Shown: in pieces, positions 58,910 to 64,000 of the stretch
Numbering within the stretch: the first letter of the stretch is position 1
Layout of the letters: each line of letters starts with the position of its first letter
Assembly (NCBI GenBank): GCA_031317595.1
Contig: JANCMB010000001.1
Coordinates: forward strand, 1,046,871-1,110,870
Reading direction: 5' to 3'
DNA: 64,000 nt
Source: Glutamicibacter sp. PS
Lineage (GTDB): Bacteria; Actinomycetota; Actinomycetes; Actinomycetales; Micrococcaceae
Notes under the pieces: model-generated
The model's database searches: none
Seen by the model: only the letters and a program-made list of their open reading frames with translations
Told to the model about the DNA's origin: nothing
Made by a program: the position numbers and the translations under genes

Positions 58910-59083
58910 TTTATTTAGCCTAGGACTCCCACCCCTTCGTGTCAATAGTCACTTGTCACTCAAACAAACCTGTGAACTCCCGGGAAGTTCTCAGAGCGAC
59001 TAGTCCTAGCGAGCGCTCTGTCGTAGTCTCAGCCTTAGGTCTTCGAATGAAGGCACTACTCAACGCGGACTGAGAGGTGAACC

Positions 59084-59344
59084 ATGGGTTTCATAGGTTG
59101 GATTGTTTTGGGTCTAATTGCCGGCGCCATCGCTAAAGCGATCAAACCCGGCCAGGAAGGCGGCGGATGGTTCGCGACGTTGATTCTCGGTGTGGTTGGT
59201 GCCCTCGTCGGCGGATGGCTCGGCTCAATGATTTTCAACGTGGGCATCGAAGAATTCTGGTCCATCAAGACCTGGCTACTTGCCATCGGTGGTTCCCTCC
59301 TCGTATTGGTGATCTGGGGACTTCTCACCCGCAAGCGAGCCTAG
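59084..59344 (+). CDS. GlsB/YeaQ/YmgE family membrane protein
   Basis: This 86-residue protein has three membrane helices (about 3-20, 28-48 and 60-80) with the glycine-rich family signature IGWIVLGLIAGAIAKAI and TLILGVVGALVGGWLG. Members are stress-induced small membrane proteins; GlsB anchors Asp23 in some Gram-positives. No Asp23 gene is adjacent here. GAGAGGTG precedes the ATG. A perfect hairpin with a T run follows its stop, so it is monocistronic. Confidence 0.93.
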   Translation: MGFIGWIVLGLIAGAIAKAIKPGQEGGGWFATLILGVVGALVGGWLGSMIFNVGIEEFWSIKTWLLAIGGSLLVLVIWGLLTRKRA

Positions 59345-59358
59345 CCAAACAGCCCTAA

Positions 59359-59393
59359 GGGTCGGGTCGACGTCATGGACGTCGACCCGACCC
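59359..59393 (+). terminator. intrinsic terminator after the GlsB gene
   Basis: GGGTCGGGTCGACGTC (59359-59374) and its complement (59378-59393) form a 16-bp stem around ATG, followed by GTTTTCC. It lies 14 bp after the stop. Confidence 0.9.
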
Positions 59394-59418
59394 GTTTTCC
59401 TATGAAATTGGATCAACC

Positions 59419-60588
59419 ATGAGCAACGTCGTTCTCGTCCCCGGCGCTGGCGTGAGGGGCTCCCTCCGCAAAAGTTTCGAGCGACAAGCCGGCGAGCAGA
59501 TCTTGCGGCTGCGCCCGAAGGCACGGATCACCACCATTGCGTGGAGCGACGAACTAGGCGCACGCCTGCTCGGCGGCGGAGAAAGCATTCCGGAATTTCG
59601 TGGATCGATTGCAGCCCACCTTGAGACGCCGAACACTCAGGATCACGGAATGCTCCGCGTCTGGAGCATGCTCGATATCGATCCCTTGGCCGAGCTCAAG
59701 GCCCGCTACTCCCCCGTTGACCCCGGGTCCGCTGCCTCCGAGACGACCGAAATCGGCGACGTAGCCGCACGACTAGAGCAGTCGGCGGAGGTTCACGCAT
59801 GCCTGAAGAAGTTGCACCTCGAGCCTTCGTTCAGTGCGGCGATGACTGTAGCGCGCTCCTACGACGCGTACTTCGCAACCGCACACACGCCGACACCACA
59901 CACCGGGGCCCTCGCCCGGGCACTCACGGCAGCAATCATAAAAGCAAATGACGCCACCCTTGGCGGGCTGACGGCAGTGGACGGCGCCCACCGACGGGAA
60001 CTTGAAGGGGCCATCGCGCATACGATCACCACCGACCACCGCCAAGTTCCCACGGCGCTGTCACTGACCGACTGGCTACTGCAATTGGCCACGGATTGGC
60101 TTGCCCGCTATCGCGCCCAGCTCACCCGCTTTGCCGCCCCCTATTTTGGCGATTTCACAATGTATCTCAGCAGGGGTGCAGCGATCAGGAAATTAATCAA
60201 GGACCACATCGACACATTGCCTGCGGGGCCAACCAGCATCGTGGCACATTCGCTTGGGGCGGTAGCCTGCCTAGATCTGCTACTCTCAGCCGATCTGGCT
60301 CCGGTGCAGGAATTCATCAGCGCCGGAAGCCCCGCTGGACTACTCTTCGAACTCAACGCACTACCCTCATTGCCGTACACCCCGGGCTTTCACCCACCGG
60401 CTGGCTTTCCCCGAGTGAGTAATGTCTACGATCCCCGCGACCTGCTGGCATCACGAAATGCGTCATTTTTTGGCCCTACATCGAGAGACTATCCGGTAGA
60501 TACCGAAGCGCCCTTTCCACGAAATCACGGCGCCTACTTTGGGCATCAACCGTTCTACGAGTTACTCGATCAACTGTTGCCCCACTAG
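59419..60588 (+). CDS. alpha/beta hydrolase-like protein
   Basis: This 389-residue protein begins VVLVPGAGVRG, an oxyanion-type strand-loop, and has the nucleophile elbow IVAHSLGAVACLDLL near residue 280 (G-x-S-x-G as HSLG). An Asp (VYDPRDLLAS) and a His near the C-terminus (RNHGAYFGHQ) could complete the triad. About 150 helical residues are inserted between the first strand and the elbow. There is no signal peptide, so it is cytoplasmic. I recognise no specific family and no substrate. It lies 179 bp before a secreted lipase on the same strand but is likely separately expressed. Confidence 0.72.
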   Translation: MSNVVLVPGAGVRGSLRKSFERQAGEQILRLRPKARITTIAWSDELGARLLGGGESIPEFRGSIAAHLETPNTQDHGMLRVWSMLDIDPLAELKARYSPVDPGSAASETTEIGDVAARLEQSAEVHACLKKLHLEPSFSAAMTVARSYDAYFATAHTPTPHTGALARALTAAIIKANDATLGGLTAVDGAHRRELEGAIAHTITTDHRQVPTALSLTDWLLQLATDWLARYRAQLTRFAAPYFGDFTMYLSRGAAIRKLIKDHIDTLPAGPTSIVAHSLGAVACLDLLLSADLAPVQEFISAGSPAGLLFELNALPSLPYTPGFHPPAGFPRVSNVYDPRDLLASRNASFFGPTSRDYPVDTEAPFPRNHGAYFGHQPFYELLDQLLPH

Positions 60589-60766
60589 GAACGATCGCTG
60601 CTCGTGACGGCGACACGGCGATTGGACTAGGTATTCGCCTCGAGACTGACGGCAACGAAATTATCCGTGAGGACAACGGAAGACATTTAAGTGTGACCCT
60701 TGACACACATCCTTTGTTACTAGATAGTAATTTGCAGTCCTCGCCCGCACTTTCAAGGAATTCGCC

Positions 60767-61654
60767 ATGCCTCGTCGCTCCCTCGCGTCCCACGTCGCCT
60801 GCGCCCTACTCTGCCTCGGGGTGCTCCTGCCCAGCTCGTCGGCCGCGGCCAGCACAGATTCATCGAACACTGAATGGCAAAGTTTCGAGCTCAGCCCTCT
60901 CGGCGCGAATGACTGGGAATGCAAACCCAGCGACGCACACCCATTTCCGGTGATCTTGGTTCCGGGAACTTTTGAAACCATGCTGAAGAATTGGTCCACC
61001 CTCGCCCCGATACTCAAAAGCCAAGGCTATTGTGTCTACTCGCTCAATTACGGTGTGCGCAATCAACTCCCAGCCTCTGGTCCCATTCGCGAATCCGCGA
61101 AGGAGCTGGCCGACTTCGTGGATCGGGTACGTCAGGCTACTGGAGCTCGAAAGGTAGACCTAGTGGGACACAGTCAGGGCGGGATGATGCCGCGATGGTA
61201 CCTCGGTTTCCTCGGAGGGGCCAAATATGTCAACCAGCTCGTCGGGATCGCACCATCAAATCACGGAACGCGGGGCGCACTCGTGCCCAGCGCCGAGGGA
61301 GCTCTGCTTGTCGATACCGCCTCGGTGATCTGCGATGCCTGCGCCGACCAAAAAGCCGGCAGCGAGTTCATGCAGGAACTGAATTCGATCGGCGACACCG
61401 TGCCAGGCCCGGTGTACACGGTCATTACGACCAAATACGACGAAGTGGTTACCCCATACCGCTCGCAGTTCTTGGCGGGGCATGAACGACAGGTCACGAA
61501 CCTGGTCCTGCAAGATCTGTGTCCACTGGATTTCATCGAACACGATCAAACGCCAAACGACCCCGTAGTCCACCGGCTCGTCTCCCACGCGCTGGCGCAG
61601 CAAAATGCACCCGCCGATCCTGGCTTCCAGCCCAATTGCGGATTACTGCCGTAA
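60767..61654 (+). CDS. secreted lipase/esterase (alpha/beta hydrolase)
   Basis: This 295-residue protein starts with a signal peptide (MPRRSLASHVACALLCLGVL, cleavage near SSAAA at about 27-30). The mature part has VILVPGTFETMLKNW and the lipase elbow DLVGHSQGGMMPRWYL with Ser in GHSQGG. Further residues fit the catalytic Asp (TKYDEVVTPY) and His (EHDQTPNDPVVHRL). Four cysteines (WECKPSD, ICDACAD, LCPLDF) may form disulfides. It is related to Streptomyces-type secreted lipases that cleave short-chain esters or lipids; substrate not certain. Confidence 0.88.
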   Translation: MPRRSLASHVACALLCLGVLLPSSSAAASTDSSNTEWQSFELSPLGANDWECKPSDAHPFPVILVPGTFETMLKNWSTLAPILKSQGYCVYSLNYGVRNQLPASGPIRESAKELADFVDRVRQATGARKVDLVGHSQGGMMPRWYLGFLGGAKYVNQLVGIAPSNHGTRGALVPSAEGALLVDTASVICDACADQKAGSEFMQELNSIGDTVPGPVYTVITTKYDEVVTPYRSQFLAGHERQVTNLVLQDLCPLDFIEHDQTPNDPVVHRLVSHALAQQNAPADPGFQPNCGLLP

Positions 61655-61777
61655 TAGCCGCCAAAGATCCAGTAACGTCTGCCAGCTGTCGGCACCAGCA
61701 CGCCATGCCCCTAGCGGCGTGCGAAGGTCGTAATGCTAGGAGTTGACCTCGGTCGGTTGCTGCTCGCTTTCAAGCAT

Positions 61778-61813
61778 AAAAAATGTCCCACCTAATTAGG
61801 TGGGACATTTTTT
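61778..61813. terminator. bidirectional intrinsic terminator
   Basis: AAAAAATGTCCCACCT (61778-61793) and its complement (61798-61813) form a 16-bp stem around AATT, with a T run in either direction. It serves the lipase (plus) and CsbD (minus). Confidence 0.92.
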
Positions 61814-61822
61814 AGAGACGGC

Positions 61823-62017
61823 CTACTTGTTCAAGTCGTCCTTGACATCCTTGGCCGCATCCTTGATGTGTTCACCAGCCTGCTTAGCCGATGCGGCCGC
61901 CTGATCCTTTACACCCTCGGCCTGCAGGTCCTCGTTGTCGGTAGCGTCTCCAACGCCTTCTTTGATCTTGCCGGAAACTTCCTGCGCCTTGTTCTTGATC
62001 TTGTCACCGAGACCCAT
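61823..62017 (-). CDS. CsbD family stress protein
   Basis: This 64-residue protein is Lys, Ala, Asp and Glu rich, without aromatics, and reads MGLGDKIKNKAQEVSGKIKE with a central VGDATDNEDLQAEG. That is the CsbD pattern, general-stress small proteins often induced in stationary phase. Its function is unknown. It probably forms an unstable or disordered helical chain. A GGAAGG ribosome site lies before the ATG at 62017. It is monocistronic and ends in the shared terminator at 61778-61813. Confidence 0.92.
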   Translation of the reverse strand: MGLGDKIKNKAQEVSGKIKEGVGDATDNEDLQAEGVKDQAAASAKQAGEHIKDAAKDVKDDLNK

Positions 62018-62454
62018 TTACACAGCCTTCCTTCCTGATCGAAATACTCATTCGATCGGCGCACCGGCGAGATGCCACCGCATGCCCGATAAGTCCCACG
62101 TTACGGAGAGGTAACTGAACCTGTCTAGACTTTACAGGCTCATCCCAGACTATTCCGATGAAACGTCAACTTAGTGCAGAACTTGGTCCTGAAAAGCACG
62201 GAGATTATCCGGTGGTTGGGGCGGTGAATGTCAACGGGGACCGAAGTGAGGCTCGAATCCACCTAAGCGCCACGGTCGTTGACCTCGCCGGGCCTCGTGC
62301 CGGGCGCTGGTGCGCTTAATGAGGCACTCCGCCCACCATTGGGCCGTACCGAGAATGTTGAGGCTTTCTGGATCAGCCAGCAAACGGTTGCGCCAGGGAA
62401 CGAAAAAGTCCCCTGAGCTTGAGCTAAACACTCAAACGCAGGGGACTTTTTCTT
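62018..62454. other. intergenic stretch with no supported gene
   Basis: About 440 bp between csbD and tRNA-Val. It holds the csbD promoter region, a GC-rich segment (62160-62400) whose minus frame reads WRNRLLADPESLNILGTAQWW, and the terminator of tRNA-Val. No frame is convincing. The segment could be a remnant of mobile DNA beside a tRNA gene, but no repeat of the tRNA 3' end is visible. Confidence 0.45.
62403..62451 (-). terminator. tRNA-Val terminator
   Basis: AAAAAGTCCCCTG (62403-62415) pairs with CAGGGGACTTTTT (62439-62451) over 13 bp, with a smaller inner pairing (TTGAG with CTCAA) in the loop. It follows the tRNA 3' end by a few bases on the minus strand. Confidence 0.85.
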
Positions 62455-62530
62455 TGGTGGGCCCTACCGGGATCGAACCGATGACATTCACGGTGTAAAC
62501 GTGACGCTCTACCAGCTGAGCTAAAGGCCC
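62455..62530 (-). tRNA. tRNA-Val (TAC anticodon)
   Basis: On the minus strand the gene begins GGGCCTTTAGCTCAGCTGG with a standard D arm, the anticodon arm TCACG-TTTACAC-CGTGA, giving anticodon TAC, and the T arm GGTTCGATCC. The acceptor GGGCCTT pairs with AGGGCCC with one G-T pair, and CCA is encoded (62455-62457). Confidence 0.97.
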
Positions 62531-62602
62531 TTCCAGTGTGACTAGGAATTTCTTCCTGCCAACGATGATCTACTCTATACGCATTGTGCGGGTCGATGCA
62601 AA

Positions 62603-63067
62603 TCAGTGGGCGGTGACGTGCGTCTCTATCGCGGCTCGGTAGTCACTGAACGCACGGACCGTACTAAGTGGGCTCGAAATTACTTCCCGCACGATTCCAT
62701 CGACCACAAAGTAGCTATGTCGCGTGGCGACGCCACGCTCGTCGTCAAAGGCGTCAAACTGCCGCGCCACAGCGCCGTGCGGCCAGAAGTCAGCGAGAAG
62801 CTCAAATTCGACACCGCGGTCCTGCGCATAGGAGCGCAACGCGAATTTGTGATCCACGGAAATACCGCAGACACGTACCTTGGCCTCCGTGAAAAAAGCA
62901 TGTTCACGCTGCAATTCGTCCAATTCGGCTCCACAGACGCGCGAAAACGCCCACGGAAAGAAAACCAGCAGACTCCGCCCGACCTTCACGTCGTCGGCGT
63001 CCACCAGTTCTCCGAACTGGTTTTCCAGGCACCAGCTAGGTATACGGTCACCCGGATTGATAGTCAT
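62603..63067 (-). CDS. peroxiredoxin, AhpE type
   Basis: From ATG 63067 this 154-residue thioredoxin-fold protein has the peroxidatic Cys45 in VFFPWAFSRVCGAELDEL. The conserved Thr of PxxxTxxC is replaced by Ser (FSRVC). It is the single-cysteine-like AhpE family known from mycobacteria; other Cys residues are C13 and C67. It reduces peroxides or peroxynitrite. It begins 7 bp after the DUF3052 gene, and the neighbours DUF3052 and aceE match the order seen around mycobacterial ahpE. The frame upstream to 63127 overlaps DUF3052 and is trimmed. Confidence 0.9.
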   Translation of the reverse strand: MTINPGDRIPSWCLENQFGELVDADDVKVGRSLLVFFPWAFSRVCGAELDELQREHAFFTEAKVRVCGISVDHKFALRSYAQDRGVEFELLADFWPHGAVARQFDAFDDERGVATRHSYFVVDGIVREVISSPLSTVRAFSDYRAAIETHVTAH

Positions 63068-63074
63068 ACTGCCC

Positions 63075-63491
63075 CTAGTTCTTGCGACGAGGCATGAGGC
63101 GCATCGCCGACCAATCGGCGGAAACACCCTCGGAGGTGGTCACGTGAAGCCCGGCGGTGGGAGCTTCTTGTTGAATAAGTGCCGGCGAAACGTGGCCGTC
63201 GCGCCCCTGCTTTGGCGTAAGTAGCCAGACTACTCCGCCCTCCTCGAGGCAACTCAGAGAATCTACGAGTGCATCTACGAGGTCTCCATCACCATCGCGC
63301 CACCAGAAGATAACTGAGTCGACCACGTCGTGGTCTTCCTCGGTGAGCAACTCTGAACCAATGAGATCTTCGATGGAATCACGCAGATCGAAATCCACGT
63401 CATCGTCATAACCAAGCTCTTGAACTAGGTCATCCTCTTTGAAGCCGAGCTTTTTTGCGGGCTCCAGATTTGCCTGTACGGCGTCGCTCAC
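63075..63491 (-). CDS. DUF3052 family protein
   Basis: This 138-residue protein begins MSDAVQANLEPAKKLGFKED and has the DUF3052 pattern: an acidic middle (LGYDDDVDFDLRDSIED), DVVDSVIFWWRDGDGDLVD and GVVWLLTPKQGRDGHV. The function is unknown. It starts with GTG 63491 behind GGAGGA and forms an operon with the peroxiredoxin. It is divergent from aceE across a long leader region, the arrangement also seen in mycobacteria (Rv2239c type). Confidence 0.93.
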   Translation of the reverse strand: MSDAVQANLEPAKKLGFKEDDLVQELGYDDDVDFDLRDSIEDLIGSELLTEEDHDVVDSVIFWWRDGDGDLVDALVDSLSCLEEGGVVWLLTPKQGRDGHVSPALIQQEAPTAGLHVTTSEGVSADWSAMRLMPRRKN

Positions 63492-63519
63492 TTGTGTTCC
63501 TCCTGATGATGGTGCGAAG

Positions 63520-63546
63520 CGTTGTTAACAACGAAACACGGTTTCG
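63520..63546. promoter_or_regulatory. two overlapping palindromes upstream of DUF3052
   Basis: CGTTGTTAACAACG (63520-63533) is a perfect 14-bp palindrome, and CGAAAC-ACG-GTTTCG (63532-63546) overlaps its edge by 2 bp. They lie 29-55 bp upstream of the DUF3052-ahpE operon and may be operator sites. Confidence 0.5.
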
Positions 63547-63793
63547 CGCTCCCATTCAAGCGTGAACGACGCAACACGCCGGGTTTTGTTGTCACGTAAC
63601 GAGTGTGCCACATCACAGAGTCATGGGTTAAATGGATTTTGACATCCTACGAGGTGCCTTAAGTCACCTAAAAAGAATGCTTTTAGGCCCTTTCGGGCGA
63701 AATTTTCGTCTTTTCGCTCGCGCGGGCGAACTAGAGTTAGGGATGAATCGGACGCACTCACGGTACCCGCGCAGTTAAGTCCGTTGTCCCGCA

Positions 63794-63828
63794 TATGGTT
63801 ATCCGACGAAACCTCGCGCCTAACCATA
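63794..63828. promoter_or_regulatory. inverted repeat in the aceE leader region
   Basis: TATGGTTA (63794-63801) and TAACCATA (63821-63828) are exact inverses 19 bp apart, ending 29 bp before the aceE start. They could be an operator for pyruvate dehydrogenase control or an mRNA stem. Confidence 0.4.
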
Positions 63829-63857
63829 GAGACCGCCATATCAACCTAGGAGAAACC

Positions 63858-64000
63858 GTGGCTGTTGAGGAGCACATCTCTCAGATCCGTAGTGGTTTGA
63901 CGTATCAGTTATCCGACCGAGACCCTGAAGAAACCCAGGAATGGATCGACTCGTTCGATCAACTCGTCGAGGCGCAGGGCACCGAACGGGCCCAATTCAT
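63858..64000 (+). CDS. aceE: pyruvate dehydrogenase E1 component, N-terminal fragment
   Basis: Only the first 47 codons are present. From GTG 63858 behind AGGAG the protein begins MAVEEHISQIRSGLTYQLSD and continues DPEETQEWIDSFDQLVEAQG, the start of the homodimeric AceE E1 subunit, which decarboxylates pyruvate with thiamine diphosphate. The thiamine site is outside the window. Context supports it: DUF3052 and AhpE are the expected divergent neighbours in actinobacteria. Its E2 partner needs lipoate, for which a ligase is encoded at 8.0-9.1 kb. Confidence 0.92.
   Translation, partial: MAVEEHISQIRSGLTYQLSDRDPEETQEWIDSFDQLVEAQGTERAQF

Larger units (their letters stand above)
63492..63857. other. 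divergent regulatory region between DUF3052 and aceE
   Basis: About 366 bp without a supported gene. It holds palindromes near DUF3052 (63520-63546), a TTGACA box (63639-63644), a GGCCC-TTTC-GGGC hairpin near 63687 and an inverted repeat near aceE (63794-63828). A frame on the minus strand (63621-63839) has no protein character. Confidence 0.55.

Noticed and set aside
63621..63839. Minus-strand 72-codon frame between DUF3052 and aceE
   Set aside because: Covers the divergent promoter region, Arg/Ser rich, no ribosome site.

Overview
The window is chromosomal DNA of a high-GC Gram-positive actinobacterium, most probably a Micrococcaceae member (Arthrobacter/Glutamicibacter-like). This is inferred from gene families and gene order, not from a 16S gene, which is absent. 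Supporting signs are a FabG4/FadA2 pair beside a TetR gene and an acyl-CoA oxidase-like gene, the AhpE-type peroxiredoxin / DUF3052 / aceE neighbourhood shared with mycobacteria, a long GapB-type GAPDH, MptB-type mannosyltransferases, SURF1, oligoribonuclease, and many genes that appear to be transcribed without a leader. The region is mostly core metabolism on both strands. No prophage, insertion sequence or CRISPR array is visible.

Layout. 1-4.4 kb: fatty-acid oxidation cluster (fabG4-like fragment, fadA2, tetR, acyl-CoA oxidase-like). 4.5-9.4 kb: a two-repeat protein of unknown function, aminopeptidase N, a lipoate ligase with permuted domain order, ribosomal protein L31 type B. 9.6-15.5 kb: lactate-type dehydrogenase, a gene-poor scar, a SpoU methyltransferase / TauE exporter / ABC ATPase series, serB. 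15.7-25.3 kb: VanW-type wall protein, two SDRs (one FabG), DUF3099 / small Cys protein / SURF1, an ABC-F factor, and a RelA/SpoT-domain synthetase paired with a DUF2637 membrane protein. 25.5-30.5 kb: VanZ-RDD protein, two tandem mannosyltransferases, orn. 30.7-36.1 kb: tRNA-His, then a looser accessory stretch with small proteins, divergent hsp20/merR, a 36-residue peptide gene with a very strong ribosome site, and SRPBCC, VOC and phosphoribosyltransferase genes. 36.1-43.1 kb: aldo/keto reductase, acyl-CoA dehydrogenase, an ECF41 sigma factor with its FAD oxidoreductase, def, an acyltransferase, a winged-helix protein. 43.3-49.9 kb: gapB, rnpB, yaaA, Nif3/VOC, msrA, cysK-cysE. 50-58.9 kb: DAACS transporter, UvrA2-GNAT pair, and the gluconate set gnd / FadR-type regulator / gntP / gntK. 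59-64 kb: GlsB membrane protein, two alpha/beta hydrolases, CsbD, tRNA-Val, peroxiredoxin-DUF3052 operon, start of aceE.

Working together. Gluconate is imported by GntP, phosphorylated by GntK and decarboxylated by Gnd, probably under the FadR-type regulator lying between them. CysE and CysK make cysteine from serine and sulfide. FadA2, FabG4 and the acyl-CoA dehydrogenases serve beta-oxidation. The ECF41 sigma factor sits behind the oxidoreductase it probably controls, and the promoter in front of that pair matches the published ECF41 consensus.

Recurring architecture. At least eleven genes have a TAnnnT-like -10 box ending 6-7 nt before the start codon, which predicts leaderless mRNAs and resolves several start sites. 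Many gene ends carry perfect or near-perfect 13-23 bp hairpins with loops of only 3-6 nt. All calls come from reading the sequence; no database search was run.
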